A DNA stretch of 64,000 nucleotides from Oscillospiraceae bacterium (lineage in GTDB: Bacteria > Bacillota > Clostridia > Oscillospirales > Ruminococcaceae): contig JAFUNP010000025.1 in assembly GCA_017473015.1 (NCBI GenBank), positions 62,001 to 126,000 of the forward strand, read 5' to 3'. The notes beneath the pieces were generated by a model. The model saw only the letters and a program-made list of their open reading frames with translations. It had not been told where the DNA came from and searched no databases. Each line of letters begins with the position of its first letter. Within the stretch, counting starts at the first letter, position 1. Below, in pieces: positions 7,184 through 15,956 of the stretch. The position numbers were made by a program, and so were the translations under genes.

Positions 7184-8686
7184 ATGGAAAATACAAATCT
7201 TGTACCTGAAATGCAGGAAGAAAACCTGAACGAACAGATGCAGGTTCGCCGCGGTAAACTGAAGGCACTGCAGGACAAAGGTCAGGACCCTTATGCTAAA
7301 ACAAAGTATGATGTAACTGACTACGCCAAAGATGTTGTAGAAGGTTATGATGACGAAGCTGAAGACCACGGCACAGCAAGCCTGGCAGGCCGTATCATGT
7401 CCAAACGCGTTATGGGTAAAGCCGCATTCATGGACCTGAGAGACCATTCCGGCAAAATCCAGCTGTATCTGCGTCTGGATGCTCTGGGCGAAGAATACTT
7501 CAGAGAAGTATGCACTTGGGACATCGGCGATATTGCCGGCGTTAAAGGCGAAATTTTCAGAACAAAACACGGTGAAATCTCTATCAGAGTTAAACATATC
7601 GAACTGCTGTCTAAATCTCTTATCCCTCTGCCGGAAAAATGGCACGGCCTGACAGACACAGAAATGCGTTACCGCCAGAGATATGTGGACCTTATCGTTA
7701 ACCCTGATGTTAAAGATACATTTGTAAAACGCAGCATGATTCTGCGTGAACTTCGTTCATACCTGGACAGCAAAGGCTTTATCGAAGTTGACACACCTAT
7801 TCTGACACCATTTGAAATCGGTGCTTCCGCCCGTCCGTTCATCACACACCACAACACACTGGATATGGATATGGTTCTGCGTATTGAAACTGAACTGTAC
7901 CTGAAACGCCTTATCGTTGGCGGCTTTGACAAAGTTTATGAAGTAGGCCGTATCTTCCGTAACGAAGGTATGGACACAAAACACAACCCTGAATTCACTA
8001 CTATCGAACTGTACCAGGCTTATGCAAACTACTATGACATCATGGACCTGGTAGAAGAAATGATGAAACAGGTTGCTATGAATGTTTGTGGCACTCTGGA
8101 AGTACCATACCAGGGCAAAGTTATCAACCTGGGGCACTGGGAAAGAATGACAATGCTGGAAGCCGTTAAAAAGTATTCCGGCGTAGACTTCAACGAAATC
8201 AAATCTGACGAAGAAGCTATCGCAGTAGCAAAAGAACATCATGTAGAACTGCCTGAAACACCAAGCAAAGGCGCTATCCTGGCAGAATTCTTTGATGCTT
8301 TCGTAGAAGAAAACCTGATTCAGCCTACATTTATCTACGACTACCCTGTAGAAATCAGCCCACTGGCAAAACGCAAACCTGAAGACCCTGCATACACAGA
8401 AAGATTTGAATACTTTATCAACGCTATGGAATTCGGTAATGCATTCAGTGAACTGAATGACCCAATCGACCAGAAAGGCCGTTTTGAAAGACAGGTAGCA
8501 GAACGCAAAGCTCTGGAACCAAATACAAAAGCACAGGTTGACTATGACTATGTAACAGCTCTGGAATACGGTCTGGCCCCAACAGGCGGTCTGGGCTTCG
8601 GCTTTGACAGACTGGTTATGCTGCTGACAGACTCTGCATCCATCCGCGATGTACTGCTGTTCCCGACAATGAAACCTGAAAAATAA
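7184..8686 (+). CDS. lysS: Lysyl-tRNA synthetase, class II
   Basis: 500 residues, the usual size of the class II enzyme, which charges tRNA(Lys) with lysine. An N-terminal OB-fold anticodon-binding domain (about 60-170, LAGRIMSKRVMGKAAFMDLR) precedes the catalytic core: motif 2 at IFRNEGMDTKHNPEFTTIEL and motif 3 at GLGFGFDRLVMLL near the C-terminus. FIYDYPVEISPLAK and NAFSELNDPIDQ are also conserved. The ATG has an AAAAAGGAG site. It is monocistronic, with a candidate promoter upstream and a strong terminator after it. No T-box leader is seen in the 200-nt upstream gap. Confidence 0.98.
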   Translation: MENTNLVPEMQEENLNEQMQVRRGKLKALQDKGQDPYAKTKYDVTDYAKDVVEGYDDEAEDHGTASLAGRIMSKRVMGKAAFMDLRDHSGKIQLYLRLDALGEEYFREVCTWDIGDIAGVKGEIFRTKHGEISIRVKHIELLSKSLIPLPEKWHGLTDTEMRYRQRYVDLIVNPDVKDTFVKRSMILRELRSYLDSKGFIEVDTPILTPFEIGASARPFITHHNTLDMDMVLRIETELYLKRLIVGGFDKVYEVGRIFRNEGMDTKHNPEFTTIELYQAYANYYDIMDLVEEMMKQVAMNVCGTLEVPYQGKVINLGHWERMTMLEAVKKYSGVDFNEIKSDEEAIAVAKEHHVELPETPSKGAILAEFFDAFVEENLIQPTFIYDYPVEISPLAKRKPEDPAYTERFEYFINAMEFGNAFSELNDPIDQKGRFERQVAERKALEPNTKAQVDYDYVTALEYGLAPTGGLGFGFDRLVMLLTDSASIRDVLLFPTMKPEK

Positions 8687-8702
8687 TTGATTATCAATTT
8701 AT

Positions 8703-8736
8703 AACCTGCAACAGAAATGTTGCAGGTTTATTTTTT
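8703..8736 (+). terminator. lysS terminator
   Basis: Perfect 10-bp stem AACCTGCAAC/GTTGCAGGTT (8703-8712, 8719-8728), 6-nt loop, followed by TATTTTTTG. Confidence 0.9.
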
Positions 8737-8753
8737 GTTATTTTTATTTCTTA

Positions 8754-8782
8754 TTGAACTTTACCTTTCTGTGTGCGATAAT
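8754..8782 (+). promoter_or_regulatory. Candidate promoter of the Lar-like gene
   Basis: TTGAAC (8754-8759), 17-nt spacer and GATAAT (8777-8782), starting just after the lysS terminator and 36 nt before the next ATG. Confidence 0.55.
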
Positions 8783-8817
8783 ATATACTATATTAAATCA
8801 TTGAACTGGAGTACACT

Positions 8818-9051
8818 ATGAACAAATATAAAGATATTGAACTGTATGACCTGCAGGACTGCCCATTCTGCGGTGGCCCCGGTGTGATGGATGACATCGG
8901 CGGCTGGTGTGTTTACATTGAATGTGTGGACTGCGGCGCACGGACAGGCCATATGGAATACAAAGATGAAAAAAGCAAAAAAGAAGCAGAAGAAGCCTGT
9001 GTGAAATTATGGAACAACGGCAGAGTTGTAAACTTTGGCCGCGGTGAATAA
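8818..9051 (+). CDS. Lar-like zinc-ribbon protein
   Basis: 77 residues with two knuckles, CPFCGG (Cys15, Cys18) and CVDCGA (Cys36, Cys39), then EEACVKLWNNGR. This is the pattern of the Lar (restriction alleviation) family, in which phage-derived members protect DNA from type I restriction. Stand-alone chromosomal copies such as this one are common in Firmicutes, and no phage or restriction genes lie nearby, so the anti-restriction role is not established. The ATG follows GGAGTACACT. Own promoter and terminator make it a monocistronic unit. Confidence 0.72.
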   Translation: MNKYKDIELYDLQDCPFCGGPGVMDDIGGWCVYIECVDCGARTGHMEYKDEKSKKEAEEACVKLWNNGRVVNFGRGE

Positions 9052-9058
9052 TCTGCAT

Positions 9059-9087
9059 ATCCCCAGGTGAAAACCGGGGATTTTTTA
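9059..9087 (+). terminator. Terminator of the Lar-like gene
   Basis: Stem ATCCCC(A)GGT with GAAA loop and ACCGGGGAT, one bulged A, followed by TTTTTTATTAT. Confidence 0.78.
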
Positions 9088-9144
9088 TTATCGTATTATA
9101 TGGTATAATTTTAAAAAAAGGATTTCTGTTCCTCAGGAGGCATT

Positions 9145-9900
9145 ATGTTTGATAAAATAACTGACCATATTTATATCCAGCCGGCGGAGCATTATACCGA
9201 CAGACCGAATGTGGGTCTGATTGTAGGTGAAAAATACACACTGCTGTTTGAGGCCGGCAATTCTGCCGCCAATGTGCAGCAGCTGCAGGCAGCCCTGAAA
9301 GAAAACAATCTGCCGCAGCCTGATTTTGTAGCTGTTTCCCACTGGCACTGGGACCATTCCTTTGGTATGCACGCCTGGAATGTGCCCACCATTGCAGGTA
9401 AAGAAACCAATGACCAACTGCTGGAAGTGGCGCAGTGGAAATGGGATGATGAGTCAATGGACAGCCGTGTGAAAACCGGTGAAGACATTGTTTTCTGCAA
9501 TGAAATGATAAAAAGAGAGTACCCTGACCACAGTCTGATAAAGGTTGTGGGGGCAGATATTGTTTTTGATGGCAGTATGATTATAGACCTGGGCGGAGTA
9601 CAGTGCCATCTGATACACGCAAAAGGACCTCACTCCTCTGATGCAGTTATCTGCTGGGTGCCACAGGACGACTTTGTATTTCTGGGCGACAGCAACGGCA
9701 AAGACCTGTACGGCAAACCATGGCACTTTGACATAGAACACGAAGAAGATTTTCTGGACGAAACCGCCAAAATACCATTCGATGACCATCTGGTAAAAGA
9801 ATATCTGGCACTGCTGGACACACTGTATTTTGACAGATGCATCGGCGGTCACGCCCCGCTGATGACAAAACAGCAGCTGTACGCCACATTTGAAAAATAA
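9145..9900 (+). CDS. MBL-fold metallo-hydrolase
   Basis: 251 residues of the metallo-beta-lactamase fold. The metal motif is HWHWDH (His66, His68, Asp70, His71), followed by HLIHAKGPHSSDAVICWVP (third metal His and oxidised core) and FLGDS, and a late GGHAPLM with the last metal-ligand His. These proteins bind two Zn or Fe ions and hydrolyse or transfer a range of substrates such as thioesters and lactones; the substrate here cannot be told. Start at an ATG behind CAGGAGG. Monocistronic with a terminator downstream. Confidence 0.9.
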   Translation: MFDKITDHIYIQPAEHYTDRPNVGLIVGEKYTLLFEAGNSAANVQQLQAALKENNLPQPDFVAVSHWHWDHSFGMHAWNVPTIAGKETNDQLLEVAQWKWDDESMDSRVKTGEDIVFCNEMIKREYPDHSLIKVVGADIVFDGSMIIDLGGVQCHLIHAKGPHSSDAVICWVPQDDFVFLGDSNGKDLYGKPWHFDIEHEEDFLDETAKIPFDDHLVKEYLALLDTLYFDRCIGGHAPLMTKQQLYATFEK

Positions 9901-9919
9901 ATATTTTACTATAATAATT

Positions 9920-9947
9920 AAAGCCGGGTTCTATCGCCCGGCTTTTT
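9920..9947 (+). terminator. Terminator of the MBL-fold gene
   Basis: Stem AAAGCCGGG/CCCGGCTTT (9920-9928, 9937-9945) with an 8-nt loop and a short T-run. Confidence 0.85.
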
Positions 9948-10022
9948 ATGGAGATATTTTTTATATCAGGTAAATTTGAAATTTATTACTCATTGTATCA
10001 CGCAAATTTATCCCAATCCAAC

Positions 10023-10052
10023 AAAGACACAGCAGATAACCGCTGTGTCTTT
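10023..10052 (-). terminator. Hairpin after the flavoprotein gene
   Basis: Perfect 11-bp stem AAAGACACAGC/GCTGTGTCTTT (10023-10033, 10042-10052), 30 nt beyond the stop at 10082. The minus-strand T-run is short. Confidence 0.65.
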
Positions 10053-10081
10053 AAGTTGTTTATATGATTTTTTATAAATTT

Positions 10082-11455
10082 TTATCCATTAACAATATTT
10101 CTTGCTACATGTACGCCGCTGGCGGATGCGTGAGACAGGGAATGTGTTATACCGCTGCCGTCACCGATAATGTAAAGGTCTTTATAACGGCATTCCAGCT
10201 TGTTGTCAACTTCAACTTCCATATTGTAGAACTTAACTTCCACGCCGTAAAGTAATGTGTCCTCGTTTGCAGTACCAGGTGCAACCTTGTCCAATGCGTA
10301 AATCATTTCTATAATACCATCAAGAATGCGTTTTGGCAGCACAAGACTTAAGTCGCCCGGTGTTGCACTGAGTGTCGGGGTGATAAATGCTTCCTGTATT
10401 CTGCTGTGTGTGGAACGTCTGCCGCGGATAAGGTCACCAAAACGCTGCACAATTACGCCACCACCCAGCATATTGCTCAGTCTGGCAATGCTTTCGCCAT
10501 AACCGTTTGAGTCCTTGAATGGCTCAGAAAAATGTTTTGCCACAAGCAGGGCGAAGTTGGTGTTTTCCGTTTGTTTTGCAGGGTCTTCGTAGCTGTGACC
10601 GTTAACTGTAATAATGCCGTTAGTGTTTTCGTTAACAACAGCACCTTTAGGGTTCATACAAAATGTACGCACCTTGTCGCCGTATTTTTCGGTACGGTAG
10701 ACAATTTTACTTTCGTAAAGTTCATCTGTCAGATGTGCAAAAACTGCTGCAGGCAGTTCCACACGCACACCAATATCCACACGGTTGGATTTAGTTGGGA
10801 TGTTGAGTTCTTTGCAAATATTTTCCATCCATTTGCTGCCGCTGCGGCCAACTGAGATTATACATTTAGGACATTCGTAAATCCCGTCAGCACAAACGAT
10901 TTTATAAAGACCATCGTCATGTTTCACAGTCTGTACAGGTGTGTCAAAATAAAAGTCCACCTTATCCTTAAGATCTGCATAAAGGTTCTCCAACACAATG
11001 TAGTTGATGTCTGTGCCAAGGTGACGCACCGAAGCATCAAGCAGATGCAAGTCATTCTGAATACAAAGCGTTTTAAAACGGCTGCCCGCTGTTGTATACA
11101 GCTTTGTTCCCTCGCCGCCATAGCGCAGATTGATTTCATCAACATATTTCATCAGGTCCAGTGCCTGTTTTTTGCCGATATATTCATACAGTGTGCCGCC
11201 AAAGTCATTGGTAATGTTATACTTGCCGTCAGAGAACGCACCTGCACCGCCAAAACCGCTCATTATGGAGCAACTTTTGCAGTTGATACAGTTTTTGATT
11301 TTATCACCATCAATAGGGCAGTGACGTTTGTCAAGTGCATGACCTGCTTCGAAAACAGCCACTTTAAGGCCTGCATCAAGTCGTATAAGCTCGTAAGCGG
11401 CAAAAATACCGCCAGGACCTGCACCGATAATAATTACATCATATTTCATGGTCAT
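10082..11455 (-). CDS. FAD-dependent dehydrogenase, COG2509 type
   Basis: 457 residues. The FAD-binding Rossmann motif GAGPGG is at 11-16 (YDVIIIGAGPGGIFAAYEL). A cysteine cluster CINCKSC follows near 55-62 and leads into SIMSGFGGAGAFSDGK, a hallmark of the uncharacterised COG2509 flavoproteins. The C-terminus has LYIIGDGSGITHSLSHASASG, the second FAD-contact block. Reaction unknown; a two-electron oxidation or reduction of a small molecule is likely. ATG codons at 11455 and 11449 are both possible; AAAGG is 4 nt from the first and about 10 nt from the second. Monocistronic, with a long imperfect palindrome upstream. Confidence 0.87.
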   Translation of the reverse strand: MTMKYDVIIIGAGPGGIFAAYELIRLDAGLKVAVFEAGHALDKRHCPIDGDKIKNCINCKSCSIMSGFGGAGAFSDGKYNITNDFGGTLYEYIGKKQALDLMKYVDEINLRYGGEGTKLYTTAGSRFKTLCIQNDLHLLDASVRHLGTDINYIVLENLYADLKDKVDFYFDTPVQTVKHDDGLYKIVCADGIYECPKCIISVGRSGSKWMENICKELNIPTKSNRVDIGVRVELPAAVFAHLTDELYESKIVYRTEKYGDKVRTFCMNPKGAVVNENTNGIITVNGHSYEDPAKQTENTNFALLVAKHFSEPFKDSNGYGESIARLSNMLGGGVIVQRFGDLIRGRRSTHSRIQEAFITPTLSATPGDLSLVLPKRILDGIIEMIYALDKVAPGTANEDTLLYGVEVKFYNMEVEVDNKLECRYKDLYIIGDGSGITHSLSHASASGVHVARNIVNG

Positions 11456-11480
11456 CTTACCTTTCTGTCGGTTTATATAT

Positions 11481-11528
11481 CAGACAATTCAAGTTTATCT
11501 GTCCGTTATATAAACTCAAATTTGTCTG
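11481..11528 (-). promoter_or_regulatory. Imperfect palindrome upstream of the flavoprotein gene
   Basis: CAGACAATTCAAGTTTAT (11481-11498) faces ATAAACTCAAATTTGTCTG (11510-11528), an inverted repeat with two or three mismatches around an 11-nt centre, 26 nt before the start codon. It fits an operator or an mRNA leader hairpin; the bound protein is unknown. Confidence 0.5.
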
Positions 11529-11776
11529 TAATTTTCCGCATTACATATATTATCACATCAAAGTCTGCCATGCAATATACAGAAATAAAGACATATTTCT
11601 GTATGTAATTTTTTGTTGAAAACTATTTGGCAGTTTTAATGATATTGCTCTTTTTAATATATGCAGTTTTGATAATGGTTTTCCCGGCTGTTTTGTGTTA
11701 TTATAAAGACAACAAGCTGATGAAAAACAGCCGCACTCCGCGACTGTGACATCTGCGAAAATCGGAGGAAAATAAC

Positions 11777-13606
11777 ATGATGAAAAAACTTACTGCATTG
11801 TTGCTGGCGTTCTGCATGTTGTTTATGGTGGCTTGTGGCAATACAACCACACAGACAGCTGAACAGGGCGACATAGCAATCCTGTACACAAATGACGTAC
11901 ACACTTATATCGACGGCCCGCTGAGCTACGATGTAATTGGCGCACTGAAAACAGAGCTGGCTGGCCAGTTTGAGCATGTGCTGCTGGTAGATGCAGGCGA
12001 CCACAGCCAGGGTACGGTTTACGGCTCTATGGACTTTGGCGAAACAGTAATCAAGCTGATGAATGCAGCCAAATATGATGTGGCTACCCTGGGCAACCAC
12101 GAATTTGACTACACAATGGCTGGCACAATGGAACTGATTGAATGGGCAGAATTCCCATACATTTCATGTAACTTCTACAACCTGGAAAACGGTGAAAGAA
12201 CAACAAATGTTCTGGACAGCTACAAAATCTTTGAGCTTGGCGGCGAAAAAGTGGCTCTGGTTGGTATCACAACACCTGAATCAATCACAAAATCCACACC
12301 TGCTTACTTCCAGGACAATGACGGCAACTACATTTACGGTATCGCAGGCGGTGATGACGGTGCAGCACTGTATACAGATGTGCAGACAGCTGTTGATGCC
12401 GCTGTAAAAGAAGGCGCAACAAAGGTTATCGCCCTGGGCCATCTGGGTGACGATGCAGTTTCACGGCCATGGAGAAGCGAAGATGTTATCAAAAATGTAA
12501 CAGGTCTGGATGCATTTATCGACGGCCATTCACATTCTACAGTAGAAGGTGTAAAGGTTGCTGACAAGGGCGGCGAAGAAGTGCTTCTGACACAGACAGG
12601 TGAATATTTTGACCGTATCGGTCTGATGGTAATTGACGGCGAAACAGGCGCATTTACAACAGACTTTATTGAATACGAAGAAATTCTGGAAACAGTTAAG
12701 GACGAAGAAGGCAACGCAGTAGTTGATGACGACGGCGAAGAAGTGACAGAAGTAGTTGGCTACAAATTCGTAAGCGAACTTTACACCGGTGCTGAATGGG
12801 TAGTAAGCGAAGAAATAAAAGCTATCAAAGACGCATGGATTGACAAAGTAACAGAAGAACTGGGTGTGGTTATCGGCACAACAGCTCTCACATTTGACAA
12901 CTATGATGCAGAAGGCAACCGTCTGGTGCGCAAACAGAGCACAAATACAGGCGATTTTGCAGCTGACTCACTCTACTACCTGTTTGACAATATGGATATG
13001 GACGTAGATGTTGCAGTTATGAACGGTGGCGGCGTGCGTAACAAAGCTATCACAGGCGACATTTCTTTCCTGACATGTAAAGAAATCCACACATTCGGCA
13101 ATGTAGCATGTCTGCAGACTGTAACAGGTCAGCAGCTGCTGGATGCTCTGGAATGGGGCGCACAGGCAGCAGGCACAGGCGAAAGCGGCGGTTTCCTCCA
13201 TGTGGCAGGTGCTGTATACTCCATCGACACAGCAAAAGAACCAACTGTACAGAAAGATGACAACGGTGTATGGACAGGCGGCCCTACAGACGGTTACCGT
13301 GTACACGATGTAAAAATCTACAACAAAGAAACAGGCGTATACGAAGACCTGGACCTGACTGCTGAATACAACCTGGCAGGCTACAACTACACACTCCGTG
13401 ACCTGGGCGACGGTTTCAATATGTTTGACGGTGCTATAAATGTTCTTGACTATGTAATGGTTGACTACACTGTTCTGGCAAACTACATCGTGGGCTTTGA
13501 AGGCTATGAAGTGGCAGCTACAAACTCTCCTCTGCTGGCTAAATACCCAGGTATGCTGATTGACTACGGCACAGTAAACGGCGCAGGCAGAATCACAGTG
13601 AGATAA
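11777..13606 (+). CDS. 5'-nucleotidase/UDP-sugar hydrolase lipoprotein
   Basis: 609 residues. A lipoprotein signal ends MVAC (Cys20), followed by a low-complexity linker. The metallophosphatase domain shows YTNDVHTYIDG, LLVDAGDHSQG, TLGNHEFDYT and IALGHLGDD, with metal-binding Asp, His and Asn residues. The 5'-nucleotidase C-terminal domain follows (from about 350: AVMNGGGVRNKAI, GNVACLQTVTGQQLLDALEWG, GYNYTLRDLGDGFNMF). The enzyme dephosphorylates extracellular nucleotides so that nucleosides can be taken up. An acidic insert (KDEEGNAVVDDDGEEV, about 310-328) separates the two domains. The adjacent convergent gene is purine nucleoside phosphorylase, which fits salvage. CGGAGG lies 8 nt before the ATG. 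Confidence 0.94.
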   Translation: MMKKLTALLLAFCMLFMVACGNTTTQTAEQGDIAILYTNDVHTYIDGPLSYDVIGALKTELAGQFEHVLLVDAGDHSQGTVYGSMDFGETVIKLMNAAKYDVATLGNHEFDYTMAGTMELIEWAEFPYISCNFYNLENGERTTNVLDSYKIFELGGEKVALVGITTPESITKSTPAYFQDNDGNYIYGIAGGDDGAALYTDVQTAVDAAVKEGATKVIALGHLGDDAVSRPWRSEDVIKNVTGLDAFIDGHSHSTVEGVKVADKGGEEVLLTQTGEYFDRIGLMVIDGETGAFTTDFIEYEEILETVKDEEGNAVVDDDGEEVTEVVGYKFVSELYTGAEWVVSEEIKAIKDAWIDKVTEELGVVIGTTALTFDNYDAEGNRLVRKQSTNTGDFAADSLYYLFDNMDMDVDVAVMNGGGVRNKAITGDISFLTCKEIHTFGNVACLQTVTGQQLLDALEWGAQAAGTGESGGFLHVAGAVYSIDTAKEPTVQKDDNGVWTGGPTDGYRVHDVKIYNKETGVYEDLDLTAEYNLAGYNYTLRDLGDGFNMFDGAINVLDYVMVDYTVLANYIVGFEGYEVAATNSPLLAKYPGMLIDYGTVNGAGRITVR

Positions 13607-13620
13607 TTACACATCAATAA

Positions 13621-13650
13621 AAAAGCGGCTCGTATGAGCCGCTTTTCTTT
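13621..13650. terminator. Bidirectional terminator between 5'-nucleotidase and PNP
   Basis: Perfect 11-bp stem AAAAGCGGCTC/GAGCCGCTTTT (13621-13631, 13636-13646) with a GTAT loop and T-runs in both directions. Confidence 0.92.
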
Positions 13651-13662
13651 TCAAGCAATGAA

Positions 13663-14487
13663 TTACATATTGGCAATAATGTCTTTTACATAAGCAGAGA
13701 AGTTGTCTTCCACCAGTTTTGCGGCTTTGTCCACTTCTTCGGCTGACAGGGAAACTTCCAGCATATCTGTAGGCAGTGCAGTAACCACAGACAGGCCCAG
13801 GATAGGCATACCGCAGTGTGCGGCTGTGATTGCTTCCACTACAGTGGACATACCCACGGCGTCGGCACCCAGCAGACGGGCCATTCTTGCTTCTGCCACT
13901 GTTTCATACTGTGGGCCGGCAAAGAACATATAAACGCCTTCGTGTACTGTCAGCGGTGAATTTTCGGCGCATTTTCTTGCAATTTCTCTCAGTGCAGGTG
14001 TATAAACATCTCTCATTTCAAAGAATCTTTCGCCAAATTCGTCCACATTGGGGCCGCGCAAAGGGCTGTGACCAGCCAGTTTGATGTGGTCAGAAATAAT
14101 CATAACATCACCTACGCCGTATTCTTTGTTGATGGCGCCGGAGGCATTTGTCAGGATTGTTTTTTCTACGCCCAGCAGTTTGAACAGGCGCACGGGAATA
14201 ACCAGCTGTTCAAATTCATAGCCTTCGTACACGTGGAAACGGCCGGACATACAAACAACCTTTTTGCCTGCCACTGTACCGGCAATCAGCTTGCCAGCGT
14301 GGAATGGAGCTGTGGAAATAAGGAAGTTTGGAATATCCTTGTAATCAATCACCACAGGGTTTTCGATTTCGTCAGCAAAAGAGCCCAGTGATGAACCCAA
14401 AATAATAGCGATTTCAGGTGTGAAAGGCAGTCTTTCCTTTACATAGTCAGCACTTTTTTTATAAAATTCAAAATTGTAAATATCCAT
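13663..14487 (-). CDS. punA: Purine nucleoside phosphorylase, trimeric class
   Basis: 274 residues. Conserved blocks of the trimeric PNP family are all present: ILGSSLGSFAD (phosphate loop), PFHAGKLIAG, MSGRFHVYEGY, NASGAINKEYGVGDVMIISDHIK, RGPN, FAGPQYETVAEARM and GMSTVVEAITAAHCGM. It splits purine (deoxy)nucleosides with phosphate into base and (deoxy)ribose-1-phosphate in the cytoplasm. Guanine or hypoxanthine nucleosides are the usual substrates, with NASG and the Glu of YETVAEAR as contact sites. AAGGAG precedes the ATG. It shares a terminator with the 5'-nucleotidase facing it. Confidence 0.97.
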   Translation of the reverse strand: MDIYNFEFYKKSADYVKERLPFTPEIAIILGSSLGSFADEIENPVVIDYKDIPNFLISTAPFHAGKLIAGTVAGKKVVCMSGRFHVYEGYEFEQLVIPVRLFKLLGVEKTILTNASGAINKEYGVGDVMIISDHIKLAGHSPLRGPNVDEFGERFFEMRDVYTPALREIARKCAENSPLTVHEGVYMFFAGPQYETVAEARMARLLGADAVGMSTVVEAITAAHCGMPILGLSVVTALPTDMLEVSLSAEEVDKAAKLVEDNFSAYVKDIIANM

Positions 14488-14614
14488 TTCTTTCTCCTTG
14501 AAAATATATTATAAATTCAGTATAACATACCGTCTGTACAATCCGCAATTATGAGTAAAACTGAAAAATCTCACTGTTTATAGGCTTTTTTCACATACAT
14601 CTCTCCCCGTCGGC

Positions 14615-14663
14615 TTGACATATTTTCCCTGTTGATGTAATATTATAGTTAGCAATAGCTAAC
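14615..14663 (+). promoter_or_regulatory. Promoter with metal-box-like palindrome for the HMA gene
   Basis: TTGACA (14615-14620), exactly 17 nt, TAATAT (14638-14643), then the palindrome GTTAGC AATA GCTAAC (14648-14663) over the expected start site. TTAG...CTAA half-sites recall DtxR/IdeR-type iron boxes, so repression by a metal-dependent regulator is a fair guess. The ribosome site CGGAGGG follows at once. Confidence 0.7.
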
Positions 14664-14675
14664 ACGGAGGGTATT

Positions 14676-15026
14676 ATGTCAAATTTTATTATAATAGCAG
14701 TACTTGCAGTGGCAATAGCCGCAGGTATAAAAGAAACAATAAAACATTTTAAAGGTGGAGGCGGCTGCTGTGGCGGCGGCAGTACAGTAAAATCCAGAAA
14801 GAAGCTGGACAAAGTGGTAAAAACACGCACTGTGACCATTGAAGGTATGACCTGTGAAAACTGCGCCAACCGTGTGGAATGGGCGCTGGCAGACACTGAG
14901 GGGCTGGTTGGTAAAGTAAACCTGAAAAAGAATACAGCCACAGTTTCTATGGACAGAGAAGTAAGCGATGAAACAATTACAGCCGTTATAGAAAAAGCAG
15001 GCTACAAAGTGGTGGAAATCAGATAG
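14676..15026 (+). CDS. Membrane-anchored heavy-metal-associated (HMA) protein
   Basis: 116 residues in three parts: an N-terminal helix (3-18, NFIIIAVLAVAIAAGI), a Gly/Cys stretch GGGGCCGGG (Cys31, Cys32) like that of FeoB-associated Cys-rich membrane proteins, and a C-terminal HMA domain with GMTCENCANRVE (Cys60, Cys63) and the ending IEKAGYKVVEI. It probably binds a soft or transition metal (Cu or Fe) at the membrane. Stand-alone CopZ-like chaperones lack the anchor, so this is an unusual fusion. No copper ATPase or Feo gene is nearby. Its promoter carries a DtxR-like palindrome. Confidence 0.82.
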   Translation: MSNFIIIAVLAVAIAAGIKETIKHFKGGGGCCGGGSTVKSRKKLDKVVKTRTVTIEGMTCENCANRVEWALADTEGLVGKVNLKKNTATVSMDREVSDETITAVIEKAGYKVVEIR

Positions 15027-15128
15027 AAAAATGCAGTCGCTGCAGAGTGACTGCTTTTATTTTGCTTTATTGAAGCTGTTATGGTATACTGTGTCTAAAA
15101 CAAGATAACAACCGAAAAGGAATAAAAT

Positions 15129-15548
15129 ATGAGAATAATGGCAGTTGACTACGGCGAAAGCCGTACAGGCATAGCAGTGTGTGACCCTACAGAATTTCTG
15201 GCCAGCCCTGTATGCATTATAAAAGAAAAAAACACCCTGAAAGCTATTGAGAAAATAGTGGATAAGGCAAAAGAACTGAACGCCGAACAGATAGTGGTGG
15301 GCCACCCGCTGAACATGGACGGCAGCCGCGGTGAAAGAGCAGAAAAATGCACCTTTGTAAAGGAAGAAGTGGCAAAGCTCAGCGGTATTGATACAATACT
15401 CTGGGACGAAAGAGCCACCACAAAAACAGCCCTGGGCATGCTGACAGACACAGGCACCTTTGGCAAAAAGCGCAAGGAAGTGCTGGACGCTGTGGCGGCC
15501 ACAGTAATACTGGAAAACTATCTGCGGTGGAGAAAAAACAATAAATAA
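15129..15548 (+). CDS. ruvX: Putative pre-16S rRNA nuclease / Holliday junction resolvase-like
   Basis: 139 residues of the YqgF/RuvX RNase H-like fold: MAVDYGESRTGIAVCDP (first catalytic Asp), IVVGHPLNMDGSRGERA (the G-x-P-L-N-M-D-G motif with further active-site contacts), LWDERATTKTA (last acidic residue), and a terminal VILENYL. The E. coli orthologue trims the 5' end of 16S pre-rRNA; a role in recombination was proposed from the fold. The ATG has an AAAAGGAAT site. Single gene between the HMA gene and the DUF4241 pair. Confidence 0.93.
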   Translation: MRIMAVDYGESRTGIAVCDPTEFLASPVCIIKEKNTLKAIEKIVDKAKELNAEQIVVGHPLNMDGSRGERAEKCTFVKEEVAKLSGIDTILWDERATTKTALGMLTDTGTFGKKRKEVLDAVAATVILENYLRWRKNNK

Positions 15549-15618
15549 TACATAATGAAAACTATACAATAGTTTCTTAACAGTCAGGAAAATTTGAATT
15601 TATCTGCGGAGGCTGATT

Positions 15619-15945
15619 ATGAATCAAAAAGAAAAATACAGATTCTCCCAATGGGATGAAGAATCCTTTGTTTTGCCAAAAGAATATATACTTGATAAAA
15701 ACAGTGATCTGGCTGATGCATTAAATGTGTTCTATTCAGCAGGCGGCTATGAGTTTTTCAATGTCATGGAACCTGAATACTATTCAGGCAACTGGCTTAA
15801 TTTTATAGGTAATTTGTATGCAGAAATTGATGATGGTCTATATACCTTGAGCAATAAGGAATTTACAGTGCCATTGACAGATGAACAGAAAATGGAATTG
15901 GCAGAACGCGGTGTTCCACAAATGTTTGTTACAGATATAAAATAG
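15619..15945 (+). CDS. Hypothetical protein beside the DUF4241 gene
   Basis: 108 residues, soluble and acidic: FSQWDEESFVLPKEYILDKN, YEFFNVMEPEYYSGNWLNFI, and the ending RGVPQMFVTDIK. No family recognised. A GGAGG site precedes the ATG and the DUF4241 gene follows after 11 nt, so the two are co-transcribed. The pairing of a small acidic protein with a DUF4241 protein resembles immunity clusters of polymorphic toxins, but no toxin gene is present here. Confidence 0.65.
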   Translation: MNQKEKYRFSQWDEESFVLPKEYILDKNSDLADALNVFYSAGGYEFFNVMEPEYYSGNWLNFIGNLYAEIDDGLYTLSNKEFTVPLTDEQKMELAERGVPQMFVTDIK

Positions 15946-15956
15946 GAGATATGGAT

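Noticed and set aside
8818..9051. Lar-like gene as evidence of a prophage
   Set aside because: No integrase, portal, capsid or other phage gene is in the window; one small zinc-ribbon gene is not enough.
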